This document shows, one piece after another, positions 46,386 to 54,974 of a stretch of DNA of 55,307 bases (position 1 is its first letter; each line of letters opens with the position of its first letter). Source of the DNA: Paracoccaceae bacterium (GTDB taxonomy: Bacteria; Pseudomonadota; Alphaproteobacteria; Rhodobacterales; Rhodobacteraceae); the NCBI GenBank assembly GCA_026710155.1, contig JAPORQ010000028.1, positions 1 to 55,307 of the forward strand, written 5' to 3'. A model generated the notes under the pieces. The model searched no databases and was not told where the DNA came from. It saw only the letters and a program-made list of their open reading frames with translations. The position numbers and the translations under genes were made by a program.

Positions 46386-46586
46386 ATGGACACAAAAAAA
46401 GAGATCAGGAAATTAAAGGATACTGAGATTCTAAAGAGAAATACAAAAATAGATGCCAAAATAGTTAGAGCACAAGCAAAGTTGGAAAGCGAACTTAGCG
46501 GGCTTGGCGTCGAAGTCAAGCCAGAATTCAAAGTGGAACCTCCCCTAGGACAGGGAACGATGCGATTGTGCGGTAAAAATTTCTAA
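46386..46586 (+). CDS. Small hypothetical protein following the SDH fragment
   Basis: A 66-residue charged protein (MDTKKEIRKLKDTEILKRNT ... LGVEVKPEFKVEPPLGQGT) with a helical, basic N-half and a Pro-rich end. It starts two bases after the SDH-fragment stop, so it was probably its operon partner. I do not recognise a family. Confidence 0.45.
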   Translation: MDTKKEIRKLKDTEILKRNTKIDAKIVRAQAKLESELSGLGVEVKPEFKVEPPLGQGTMRLCGKNF

Positions 46587-47636
46587 CCCGGTTTTAGATA
46601 AGTGGAATATTGGGAAGGATACAGTTGACCAGGAATGACAATTTGCACTTGTGGGTTTTTGTGTCGCCTCCCAAGCGATTTCTATCGCCAAGATTCAAGG
46701 CAGATCAGGGGTATTGCCGTTTGCGAAGATACGCTTATACTAATACCAATGCAACTGATTAGTAACCGATAGGCCAATCATAATCATATGGTTTTTTATA
46801 CCCTTAATCTAATTGGAATTGAGCCTGGTAACAGCGTCCAATGGTGATGAGTCTGTGGTTCCGCATGCAACCATATCGTCAAATACTATGCAGATAACAC
46901 CAAATATCCTTATGTATTTTGGAGAATCAAACCTGGACAGTTACCAAGAGATTCCAATTTCACTCAAGAGATTTCAACAACAGGGGATATCTGTCACTGC
47001 AACATCAGGAGGCTGGGTAGAAGCCATTGTAAGCGCATGATGAGAAGTATAAAAATAGGGGACTTGGAAATTTGCAATGGCCAGGAGCCGAGGCAAGTAA
47101 CAACTGATGATTTGGGACTTCTTGAGAAAATGAAACAGGAATGGGTGCAATCCAGCCTGAACAAACCGTCAATCAAGAGCTCGTAATCCAATCCATTAAA
47201 ATCAGCCTCTTCCCGGTGATCACTGAGAGCCTGAATCATAAGTCATAAAAACGATGCTGTTTGACCTGAATTTCAGAACTGATTTGTAACCAAAGGTGGT
47301 TTTTTGTCTGAAAATGTATTGAATTTGCTACATATTTCGACTTATGGAACAGGTTCTGAGGTCGGATTCATCATCCGACCTTTGATGTCATAATACCGAG
47401 CATACATGTCGCTGAAGGTACTTGGGTACATACCCTAGTAAATACTGGAATGCCCCGCTTCAATATCGTGCCATAGTGAATCCATTTGAGTTGGTACAGT
47501 TCAAAAAAGGACTGCTTGCAGCAAGAGATTCCAGAAATCAAAATCATACAATTTATATCACTGCACAGAGGATTTTCTGATTATTCAGACTGTACATGAG
47601 CAACAAGCTGTGTGATAAATCCCCATTTTTGTGCCT
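46587..47636. other. Gap before the IS1595 element; two weak overlapping frames
   Basis: About 1 kb. A 75-codon frame (46,813-47,040, TTG-type start) overlaps by ATGA with a 49-codon frame (47,037-47,186, MMRSIKIGDLEICNGQEPRQ). The overlap suggests once-coupled genes, but neither is recognisable and both are short. The rest (47,187-47,636) shows only a 9-bp inverted repeat. Confidence 0.35.
47359..47381. terminator. Perfect 9-bp inverted repeat
   Basis: AGGTCGGAT (47359-47367) and ATCCGACCT (47373-47381) pair perfectly over a 5-nt loop. Only TT follows, so it is a weak terminator candidate; its symmetry would also fit an operator. No gene is close on either side. Confidence 0.4.
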
Positions 47637-47644
47637 CAAATAAT

Positions 47645-47667
47645 GGGAATTATATACCAAAGTGCCA
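47645..47667. repeat. Left terminal inverted repeat of the IS1595 element
   Basis: 23 bp beginning GGGAATTATATACC, the exact reverse complement of 50651-50673. The target duplication CAAATAAT abuts it at 47637-47644. The methyltransferase gene's stop codon and last codons lie just inside, in the shared TCAAGCGGCC extension. Confidence 0.95.
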
Positions 47668-47672
47668 CGACC

Positions 47673-48937
47673 TCAAGCGGCCAGTTTTACAATATCCTTG
47701 TCATTCAAGACAGCCATCAGGTATTCCTGCGTCCTGTCACCCTTTATCCGATTGCAGCTTCCACACAGCAATTGCAGGTTGCTGATATGATCGGAACCGC
47801 CCCTTGATTGTGGCTGGATGTGGTCAATCTCCAAATGCCTCATCTGGAAATGCTCCCTGCAGGCATTGCAGTGACCACCCTGTTTGCCGTATAGCCGTTC
47901 CTTGTTTTCGGGATGGTTGTAACGCCTGATGCCTGCCAAGTCGTTCCTTGTTGGAATGTCGGTGCGGTGGCTTCCATCATACAGCATTCCCAGATTTTCC
48001 TTCATTCTCATTTGAACGAGATCGGCGGCCTTTTCACCAATGTCAATGCCAACCCACTGCCTCTGCAATTCCTCGGCTGCTATACAAGTCGTTGCACAAC
48101 CGCAGAACGGATCCAATATCATGTCGTCGGAATCACTTGACGATTTAATAATACGCCGCAATAATTCAATCGGCTTTTGTGTAGGGTAGCCGGTGCGTTC
48201 TGAACGATAGCGATAAACTTGCTGTATGTCGCTCCAAGTTGATGGAGGAATTTTTCCACCATCCCGCAATTTAATTTTTGTTCCCGCCATTACCTTTGAG
48301 GCGTTGGCAGAATATTTTATCCGGTTAATACTGCTTTCGGAATAAGGAATTCTTACAGCATCAGCATTAAATTTAAACTCACCCCCAACGACATATCTAA
48401 AAATTGTATCATGTTTCCTTGGAAAATCCTTTGTTGAGGCGGATGGGCTTGCCGGATATGCCCATACAATTTCATTTCTGAAATTCCTACGACCAAAAAT
48501 GTTATCCATCAAAATCTTCAGATAGTGCGACGCGGTGGGGTCGCAGTGAAGGTAAATGCTTCCGGTTGATTTCAGGAGTCGTTTCATCTCCATCAGTCTC
48601 ACTACCATGTAGATCAGGTAGGCCATCATGGACGGGCTGTGAATGTCCTTGACCGCAGCAAGATACTTGTAAAGTGCAGGATGTTCGGATTTGATCAGGC
48701 CATGCCAGGCAATCTTCAAGTCATCCAGTCCCCAAGTATCCTTGAATTCGGCACCGGCCGCAACCGAACCGATCGGAGCTGCATAGTTGGCGTTGGAGTT
48801 GAACGGCGGATCCAAGTAAATGAGATCCACGCTTGCGGAGTTCATGCCCCGCATGATGTCGAGGTTGTCACCCGTCCATATGGTTTGATTTTCCCAATTG
48901 GGTTTCCCTGAAAAATTCGGGGGGGGGCTGTGGTCAT
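47673..48937 (-). CDS. DNA methyltransferase fused to HNH domain; start out of frame across a C9 tract
   Basis: ATG 48937-48935 overlaps the upstream gene's stop (ATGA) and opens MTTA followed by nine C. As sequenced the frame is lost; with ten or seven C it reads NFSGKPNWENQTIWTGDNLD into the rest, giving about 421 residues. Domain order: IYLDPPFNSN (catalytic DPPF-type motif IV), target-recognition region, YPTQKPIELLRRII, then DPFCGCATTCIAAEEL (AdoMet-binding motif I), the order of beta-class N4-C/N6-A enzymes. The last 80 residues form an HNH zinc nuclease domain: GGHCNACREHF, HLEIDHIQPQSRGG and LCGSCNRIKGD. An in-frame ATG at 48854 would lose the N-terminal part. Confidence 0.85.
48919..48927. 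repeat. Nine-base homopolymer tract at the methyltransferase N-terminus
   Basis: Nine G on the plus strand (C on the coding strand) at codons 4-7. The start ATG (48937) and the downstream in-frame ATG (48854) are 83 nt apart, so one added base (or two lost) puts the gene in frame. Confidence 0.92.
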
Positions 48938-49095
48938 GAGTCCGTCATTTCAACCACATCCACCTGCTGAAGGACTGCCCTTGCGAGTTCTTCCGGTGTT
49001 GTGGGAATATGGATTTTTTCTTCCAGTTCGGCCTTGCAAGGCTGGTAGTCCCGGGGTTTCACCCTTATTTCCTTGCCCTTTTTTTCGATTTCCAT
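48934..49095 (-). CDS. Small conserved-looking protein coupled to the methyltransferase
   Basis: A 53-residue protein (MEIEKKGKEIRVKPRDYQPC, KAELEEKIHIPTTPEELARAV). ATG 49095 follows AAAAAGGAG by a normal distance. The TGA overlaps the methyltransferase ATG by four bases, so translation is coupled. It resembles the short acidic/basic proteins seen beside chromosomal methyltransferases, but I know no function. The overlap is good evidence for where the methyltransferase starts. Confidence 0.65.
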   Translation of the reverse strand: MEIEKKGKEIRVKPRDYQPCKAELEEKIHIPTTPEELARAVLQQVDVVEMTDS

Positions 49096-49157
49096 TTGAA
49101 TCTCCTTTTTAATATGATTCATTATTATGGAATCCCCCGCGATTGTTCAAGTATTGT

Positions 49158-50126
49158 TCAACGGGCGAAATTGTCCAGCCCGTTTTCCCTGATGAGGTTC
49201 CTGTATGTCAGGCGCTTGCCTGTCATGCCATCCACAACCTTCCCCATCTGCTTGATTGTGTCAAACGGCCTCTGGTTGTGACGGCCGACGAATTCAACGA
49301 CATACCTCTGCAGGTGCTTGGGACTCATCTTGTGGAATGTTCCCTTGTGTGCCCGTTTGAAAATCGCCCAGAACGACTCGATCCCGTTGGTGTGGATTCT
49401 TCCCCTTACATATTCGCCAACGCTGTGATTGACCGACTTCCTGTTTTCCAAGCCATTGTAGGCTGAATTGTTGTCGGTGAACTTCTCGGCTTCCTCGGAG
49501 ACATTGGCCTTTATGTAATTCTGAAGGGTGGGCTTCCTGACATTCGGGACGACCTTGGCGACAATCTTGTTGGTTTTGCGGTCCTTGATCCCGACCACCG
49601 CTGTCTTGCCCACACCGCCCCGACCTGCATTCAGTTTCCTGCGGTCGTGCTTGTTGGTTTCCCTTCCTCCCATGTAAGTTTCATCAACTTCCACGGGGCC
49701 GGCAAACACGACCGATCCGTTTTCAAATGTCTCCCTCAACCGGTGGGCGAGGTGCCAAGCCGATTTCTGTGTGATGTCAAGTTCCCTGTGCAGCTTCATT
49801 GATGATATTCCCTTTATGTTGGTTGTCACCATGTAGATCGCGATCGCCCATGTCTGGTAATCCAGCTTGGTTGACTGCATGACCGTCCCCGTCTTGAGTG
49901 AAAACCTGGGCTTGTTGGGGCAATCCCTGCACCTGTGGGTCATTGACTTGTGCTTGATGTTTTCTTGGACATTCATTGAGCCGCAGTAGGGGCATTTTGC
50001 ACCTTCCGGCCAGATAATGCTCTCAAACCACTTTTTTGCCGTTGAATTGTCTGGAAACATCTTGAAAAGTTTGGTAATGCTAATACCATTCCTGTAACTT
50101 TTTCCGGGAGCGTTTGTCATTTTCAT
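49158..50126 (-). CDS. IS1595-family (ISXO2-like) transposase
   Basis: A 322-residue transposase. The N-terminal zinc ribbon has KCPYCGS and HRCRDC. The DDE core runs through GPVEVDETYMGGRE (first Asp/Glu), the middle region FTDNNSAYNGLENR (Asp) and HTNGIESFWAIFKRAHKGTFH (Glu in NGxESFW), ending VEFVGRHNQRPFDT. No frameshift or stop, so it should be active. It is transcribed leftward toward the methyltransferase genes, which may be read from the same promoter. Confidence 0.94.
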   Translation of the reverse strand: MKMTNAPGKSYRNGISITKLFKMFPDNSTAKKWFESIIWPEGAKCPYCGSMNVQENIKHKSMTHRCRDCPNKPRFSLKTGTVMQSTKLDYQTWAIAIYMVTTNIKGISSMKLHRELDITQKSAWHLAHRLRETFENGSVVFAGPVEVDETYMGGRETNKHDRRKLNAGRGGVGKTAVVGIKDRKTNKIVAKVVPNVRKPTLQNYIKANVSEEAEKFTDNNSAYNGLENRKSVNHSVGEYVRGRIHTNGIESFWAIFKRAHKGTFHKMSPKHLQRYVVEFVGRHNQRPFDTIKQMGKVVDGMTGKRLTYRNLIRENGLDNFAR

Positions 50127-50197
50127 AATCCTCTGTTTGTTCTGGATTACAATTTATGGCACTTTCCTGTAAAAGTCAAGTGTTGAGAGGTGAAAAT

Positions 50198-50644
50198 ATG
50201 GCTAAAAAGAAAAAAAACATTCAAAAAAAATGGGTTGTTCGTCGAGTGGAGTGTTCTCTTTCCGGAGCATTTGAAAAATTGTCTTGTCTGGTAAAGCGTG
50301 ATGTTGAAATATTTAACGAATTGAATCCATGCAATAAATTTTCTTTCATCAAAAATGAAAAAGATTTGTTTTGTGTTGGCAGGCCCTCCCACCAAGACAA
50401 TCAAATAGCCATAACATCAAAATATGTCAAAACCACTCTCATCAAAAAGGAAATATCAGTAGAGACCGTGGTACATAAAACCAATTGCCAGAAAATCACC
50501 ATCAGGCCAGTTTGGAACAAGGAAAACGCCAACTGCGATTTTGAGGTTTCAATCGGTGATGAAAATCCGAAAATACTATGTCTCAACCGAACCAGTCAGG
50601 AAATCATCGGGGATCTGCTTTTTGAACAGCTTGAGGCCGCTTGA
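50198..50644 (+). CDS. Passenger gene of the IS1595 element, unknown function
   Basis: A 148-residue protein with a basic head (MAKKKKNIQKKWVVRRVECS), a small mixed alpha/beta body (LSCLVKRDVEIFNELNPCNK, DNQIAITSKYVKTTLIKKEI) and the end LFEQLEAA. ATG 50198 has GAGAGGTG upstream. Its stop codon lies in the extended right terminal repeat, mirroring the methyltransferase gene at the left end: both products end in Ala-Ala. I recognise no family. It faces away from the transposase gene, so it has its own promoter in 50,127-50,197. Confidence 0.6.
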   Translation: MAKKKKNIQKKWVVRRVECSLSGAFEKLSCLVKRDVEIFNELNPCNKFSFIKNEKDLFCVGRPSHQDNQIAITSKYVKTTLIKKEISVETVVHKTNCQKITIRPVWNKENANCDFEVSIGDENPKILCLNRTSQEIIGDLLFEQLEAA

Positions 50645-50650
50645 TCCCAT

Positions 50651-50673
50651 TGGCACTTTGGTATATAATTCCC
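50651..50673. repeat. Right terminal inverted repeat of the IS1595 element
   Basis: 23 bp, reverse complement of 47645-47667, ending ATATAATTCCC and followed directly by the second copy of CAAATAAT (50674-50681). Confidence 0.95.
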
Positions 50674-50782
50674 CAAATAATTGGTAGGATACCGATAAAA
50701 CTACGACAATAAGGCAGTAGCAATTGTCAGAATCAGATGAGTTTGTAGTACTGGGATAAATATGAATTATCCCAGAATTACA

Positions 50783-52126
50783 CTAAGTGGATTGGGCGTT
50801 AATGGTGTTTTCGACTGCTTTTGCCAAACGAAGCAATCTGGTGTCTTCGTTTTGATGGCATATAATGGAAATACCCGTTGAGGGAACACCAGTTGGCAGT
50901 GTCAAGGCTGGCCAATTGAACAGATTGCTTACCCTGGTGTTCTGTAGGGCATAGAAGTTCTCGGTGGTATAAAATTCTCGGTCGTTCAGCAACCTTTCCT
51001 TATTGGGTGGCAAGATCGGGCTGGTGGGCAATAGAAAACCGTCATATCCTCTGGTTTTCTTGTTGAGGGATTGGCGAAGTGAATGAAGTTCCCTCAAGGC
51101 AGATAAATAATCATCACCAGAATATTCCTTGCCATGAAGAAATCTATCTCGAATGGGTGCGAACATTACATCTGGATTGGCTTCAATGACCTCTTTCCAA
51201 GTTGAATAACCCTCAACACAATATAAACAGGCTGCCAAAGCCAAGGCTTGATCGATTTCCGGAAAAAACTCCTTACTGATGATTGCTCCCTGGTCCTTTA
51301 TTTTCTCAACACAAAGTTCAAACCCCATTTGAGGCTCTTCACGAATGAATTTCATGGATTGTGATTGAAGAATCAGGAAGGATTTCCCCTTTAATGAGGT
51401 ATTGGTTAAATCTACTGGGGCCCTTTGAATAAAGATCGAGTACAACAGGGCGGCGTCAGAGACGGTGCGGCAAAGCGGTCCAACCGTATCCAAACTGGAG
51501 CATAATGGCACAACACCTTTCAGGGAAATTTGGCCATGGGTTGGTTTGAATCCTACAAGGTCATTCCAACAGGCGGGTGCACGAATCGAACCACCTGTAT
51601 CAGAACCAATTCCGGCTGCAGCCATGCCAAAGGCAACTGAGGCCGCAGCCCCTGATGATGATCCCCCAGCAACAGCATCTAGATTATTGATACATGGTGG
51701 TGTTCCGGTGTTTGGATTTAATCCCAAACCAGAAAAGGCAAGTTCACTCATGTGGGTCTTACCTATACAAACCAATCCGGCATTGGTGGCAATTTGAAGT
51801 ACCTTTGCATCGGTTTTGGGATGTCTTCCCTTTAAAAGGAGTGAACCTGCTTCAGTCAAATAATCATGGGTGTCATAAAGATCCTTCCAGGAAATCGGTA
51901 CTCCATCGAGAGATGAAAGGCGTTTGCCCCTTTTTGATCTTTGCGAAGCAAATTCGGCTTCCCTGTAGGCTCTTTCCCTGGTCAGGGTAGTGAATATCCT
52001 GCTGGAAACAGGATTGCTATCAATGAACCTGTAGTATTCTTCCAGAATTTCCCGGGGATCCAATTCGTGACGAGCAATTGCTTTTCCCAATTCCTCAGCG
52101 GCATGATGTATAATATCTGTTGTCAT
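50783..52126 (-). CDS. Amidase (amidase-signature family)
   Basis: A 447-residue hydrolase of the GatA/AtzF-like amidase-signature family. The Ser-cisSer-Lys triad is visible: Lys81 in SWKDLYD, cis-Ser156 in GGSSSGAAAS and nucleophile Ser180 in SDTGGSIRAP. The substrate cannot be told. It is not linked to gatB or gatC, so it is more likely a catabolic amidase than the glutamyl-tRNA amidotransferase subunit. Monocistronic, divergent from the monooxygenase gene; the IS1595 element ends about 110 bp beyond its stop codon without damaging it. Confidence 0.9.
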   Translation of the reverse strand: MTTDIIHHAAEELGKAIARHELDPREILEEYYRFIDSNPVSSRIFTTLTRERAYREAEFASQRSKRGKRLSSLDGVPISWKDLYDTHDYLTEAGSLLLKGRHPKTDAKVLQIATNAGLVCIGKTHMSELAFSGLGLNPNTGTPPCINNLDAVAGGSSSGAAASVAFGMAAAGIGSDTGGSIRAPACWNDLVGFKPTHGQISLKGVVPLCSSLDTVGPLCRTVSDAALLYSIFIQRAPVDLTNTSLKGKSFLILQSQSMKFIREEPQMGFELCVEKIKDQGAIISKEFFPEIDQALALAACLYCVEGYSTWKEVIEANPDVMFAPIRDRFLHGKEYSGDDYLSALRELHSLRQSLNKKTRGYDGFLLPTSPILPPNKERLLNDREFYTTENFYALQNTRVSNLFNWPALTLPTGVPSTGISIICHQNEDTRLLRLAKAVENTINAQST

Positions 52127-52195
52127 TATGAATTATTTATTCCTGAATGTCACTTTAGTGAACTTTGGCAAACATTAAATCTATTTGGATCAAAT

Positions 52196-53410
52196 ATGAA
52201 ACCCGAATTTGAAATTGTTGTGGTCGGCGGGGGATTGGTTGGATCCCTGTTGACCCATTCCCTTTCCAGAGCAGGATACAAAGTAGCCCTCATTGAAAAA
52301 GGAGATACACAAAAAAGAACATTGCTTACAGGCCGGGCATTTGCCCTCTCGTTGGCCTCTTGCAACTATCTCAAGGCTTTGGGTTTTGAAGATATCCTTG
52401 AACAGTACGGTAATCCTATCAAGGGCGTCATTGTAACTGAAGGAGAAGCGGGCAAAGGCTCCCGTGAAGGTATATTGGAATTCATGCCAAGTGAAATCGG
52501 TGAGGAGTCATTCGGTTGCATGATCCAGGAAGCAAATCTCCTTGAGGCTTTTGGTGAAAGGCTCAAAAAGGATAAAGCAGTCACAATTTTTTCAAAAACT
52601 GTTGTGGAAGATGCTGTTTTTGACGATGGTTTCCTGATGGTAAATCTTTCAAAAGGTAAATCCATTCCTACCGAACTATTGGCGATTTGTGATGGCAGTC
52701 AGACCAGTTTGGGTTCACGACTTGGTTACTCCCATACCAAGAAGAATTACAGGCAGGGAGCCATCACTTGTACGGTACGGCACAAGAAATCCAATGACGG
52801 TTTGGCCTATCAGTTTTTCATGCCGACCGGCCCCATTGCGTTCCTTCCCCTTTCCAACCATTCGGTCTGCATCGTATGGACCAATACCCAGAAAGAAGTA
52901 AATAGATTGGATCAATTGGATGATGGTCAGTTTCTGGAGGAATTAAGACCGGCTTTTGGTACATTTCTGGGCAACATTTCACTGGAAGGTCGAAGAGCTT
53001 CCTGGTCCTTGGAACTGTCAATGGCCAGAAAAATGGTGGGGCCCAGGCATGCCCTCCTCGGTGATGCAGTCAGAAATATTCATCCCCTGGCCGGCCAGGG
53101 ATTGAATTTGGGGTTGAGGGATGCAGCTGCATTCCTTGAAATTGTCGAGTCAGCAAAACATCGAGGGGAAGATATTGGTTTTCCAACCGTATTGGAAAGA
53201 TACCAACGATGGCGTATGTTTGATTCCGTATCCTTTGTTGCTGCAACCGATTTCTTTAACTGGGCATACACCAGCTCCATACCGGGGAGTCATCTGGTTC
53301 GTCAACTAGGAACTGGTATTATTTCAAGAATAACCCCCCTGAGGGGTTATCTGATCAGGGAAGCGGCGGGTTTATCTGGCGACATCCCCGAGTTGATGAG
53401 AAACAGGTAG
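52196..53410 (+). CDS. UbiH/COQ6-type FAD-dependent monooxygenase
   Basis: A 404-residue flavoprotein hydroxylase probably acting on the ubiquinone ring. It has the dinucleotide-binding start IVVVGGGLVGSLLTHSLSRAG, the middle DG motif ICDGSQTSLGSRLGY and the FAD-ribityl motif ALLGDAVRNIHPLAGQGLNL, all in the usual places. ATG 52196 is used because the Rossmann strand follows at once; upstream in-frame codons have no coding character. The position next to a Trm112-like gene and ybbN is common in alphaproteobacteria. Which hydroxylation (C5, C1 or C6) cannot be said. Confidence 0.88.
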   Translation: MKPEFEIVVVGGGLVGSLLTHSLSRAGYKVALIEKGDTQKRTLLTGRAFALSLASCNYLKALGFEDILEQYGNPIKGVIVTEGEAGKGSREGILEFMPSEIGEESFGCMIQEANLLEAFGERLKKDKAVTIFSKTVVEDAVFDDGFLMVNLSKGKSIPTELLAICDGSQTSLGSRLGYSHTKKNYRQGAITCTVRHKKSNDGLAYQFFMPTGPIAFLPLSNHSVCIVWTNTQKEVNRLDQLDDGQFLEELRPAFGTFLGNISLEGRRASWSLELSMARKMVGPRHALLGDAVRNIHPLAGQGLNLGLRDAAAFLEIVESAKHRGEDIGFPTVLERYQRWRMFDSVSFVAATDFFNWAYTSSIPGSHLVRQLGTGIISRITPLRGYLIREAAGLSGDIPELMRNR

Positions 53411-53421
53411 GGTTTAAGAAT

Positions 53422-53604
53422 TTACTCGATTTTTCGAGCTTCATCCGGAAGCATGATGGGAACTCCATCACGAATTGGGTATGCCAGATTGGCAGACTTG
53501 GATATCAATTCCTGTTTTTCCTGGTCGTAAGCCAATTGACAATTGGTCAGTGGACAAACAAGAATTTCCAGCATGCGACGGTCAAATTTGCGTTCTTCTT
53601 CCAT
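53422..53604 (-). CDS. Trm112-like small protein (YcaR family)
   Basis: A 60-residue protein. [20 protein letters not shown] and [20 protein letters not shown] fit the Trm112p/YcaR family, zinc-ribbon-like activators of methyltransferases in eukaryotes and archaea. The bacterial role is unclear. Here the Cys spacing is CPLTNC with no second cysteine pair, as in many alphaproteobacterial members. Downstream of ybbN (12 bp gap) and convergent with the monooxygenase gene. Confidence 0.85.
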   Translation of the reverse strand: MEEERKFDRRMLEILVCPLTNCQLAYDQEKQELISKSANLAYPIRDGVPIMLPDEARKIE

Positions 53605-53616
53605 CTTCCATAAATC

Positions 53617-54513
53617 CTATGAGAATATCAGCGAGGAAAGTTTTCTTCGACCCTTGAGCGCAATGGGATCCTCAGGTTTCATGGAACTGAATATCTTGAG
53701 CAGTTGTTCCTTGGCTGCTCCGTCTTTCCATTCCCGATCACGCCTGAATATTTCCAACAACTCATCGATGCCTTCCTCCATTTGATCATTTGAATAGAGC
53801 GCAATTGCCAAATCAAACCTGCCTTGCAAATCATCAGGATTGTTTCTGACTTGCTCAGCTAGTTGGTGGGTAGGACCCGAAGCCTTGGCCTGTCGTTTGA
53901 GTTCAATGTTGGAACGAACACCATCGATTTCCCTTGAATTGGCAATGGCCGAAGGGGCCGATTGCAGCATGGCCTCGGCCTGATCCAGATTGCCCGAAGA
54001 AATTTGACAGGTAATTAACCCGGCATATGCAATGGGGTTTTCAGGGTAGTCCTGCAAAACAGTGGCAAAGATCTGGGATGCTTCAGCCACACCGCCATTT
54101 TCAAGTAATTCATTGGCCTCATCCAATACTTCCTCAATTGTCGTACCACCGCTTTTCTTGATAATATCTGCTAGGAATTTTTCAATCTCTGCAGCTGTTT
54201 TGGCTCCGGTGAATCCATCGACTGGCTGGCCATCCATAAAGACATATACTGTTGGAATTGACTGGATTCGCAATTGTGTAGCAATATTCTGATTGGCATC
54301 AACATCCAAGCGTACGAGTTTTATTTTGCCCTTGGCATTGTTGACCGCCTTGTCAATTATTGGACCCATGGTTTTGCATGGGCCACACCAACTAGCGGTA
54401 AAATAAGCCAATACAGGGGTTGTTTTGCTTTCTTCAACAACATCTGCCATGAAGGTCTCGGCAGAACCTTCCTTAATAAATGACTCCGTTGAGGGAGTAT
54501 TGAGATCTAGCAT
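53617..54513 (-). CDS. ybbN: Thioredoxin-domain co-chaperone YbbN (CnoX-like)
   Basis: A 298-residue cytosolic protein: an N-terminal thioredoxin domain with WCGPC (Cys43, Cys46), KIKLVRLDVDANQNIATQL and IPTVYVFMDG, then tetratricopeptide-like helices (EVLDEANELLENGGVAEASQ, NPDDLQGRFDLAIALY). E. coli YbbN (CnoX) has the TPRs but lacks the CxxC pair; alphaproteobacterial forms keep it, as here. It should hold unfolded proteins and guard cysteines. First gene of a two-gene unit with the Trm112-like gene. Confidence 0.92.
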   Translation of the reverse strand: MLDLNTPSTESFIKEGSAETFMADVVEESKTTPVLAYFTASWCGPCKTMGPIIDKAVNNAKGKIKLVRLDVDANQNIATQLRIQSIPTVYVFMDGQPVDGFTGAKTAAEIEKFLADIIKKSGGTTIEEVLDEANELLENGGVAEASQIFATVLQDYPENPIAYAGLITCQISSGNLDQAEAMLQSAPSAIANSREIDGVRSNIELKRQAKASGPTHQLAEQVRNNPDDLQGRFDLAIALYSNDQMEEGIDELLEIFRRDREWKDGAAKEQLLKIFSSMKPEDPIALKGRRKLSSLIFS

Positions 54514-54605
54514 TGAAATGTTTCTCCTGCAAATGAGTTGATGAAGATATGGGTTTGAATGTAGGTGATTTCAAAAAAAAATTACTACCTTCCAGTATAA
54601 TTTAA

Positions 54606-54974
54606 TTGAGAATTCATTTTGGCAATAATAGGAATTTACATTTTTTGTTACCCGAGATTTTCTTCACTCAAAAAGGCCAATTTTTCGAATCAAAAGAAAT
54701 TCGAACAAGTTTGTCGTGCACCTCCATTGAAGAAATACCTTATGTTCTTGAAGAAAGGATTCAAGAATGGGCAGGCCAAGAAGATAACACTTGGGTAATA
54801 ACAGCGATGGTGTTTGATAAAGATGGTATTACCGGACGAGACAAAGACGATGATGCATGGCGAATGAAGTGCTTGGATGGACGTAGAGTGGCTATTCCGA
54901 GTGTATTATACAAGATCGTGATTTGCCCTGCACAAGATGATTGGGAAACTTTGACTATTTTAATACCAATATAA
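54606..54974 (+). pseudogene. C-terminal fragment of a DNA/RNA non-specific (NUC1-type) endonuclease
   Basis: The end of the frame reads EERIQEWAGQEDNTWVITAMVFDKDG and then DGRRVAIPSVLYKIVICPAQDD. W-VIT-x-V-F followed by VAIPS-x-x-YK is the pattern of the C-terminal half of endonuclease G/NUC1 proteins. The catalytic DRGH half is absent, and the first 30 codons (from TTG 54606) look unrelated. It is probably a remnant. Confidence 0.45.

Larger units (their letters stand above)
47645..50673. mobile_element. Complete IS1595-family element with methyltransferase cargo (3,029 bp)
   Basis: The ends are perfect 23-bp inverted repeats (47645-47667 and 50651-50673), with a further TCAAGCGGCC block shared just inside both ends. 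They are flanked by an exact 8-bp duplication CAAATAAT (47637-47644 and 50674-50681), the target-duplication size known for IS1595. Cargo from left to right: methyltransferase-HNH (minus), 53-aa protein (minus), transposase (minus), 148-aa protein (plus). Elements of this family that carry passenger genes are known. The undamaged ends and duplication point to a recent insertion into non-coding DNA. Confidence 0.93.
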
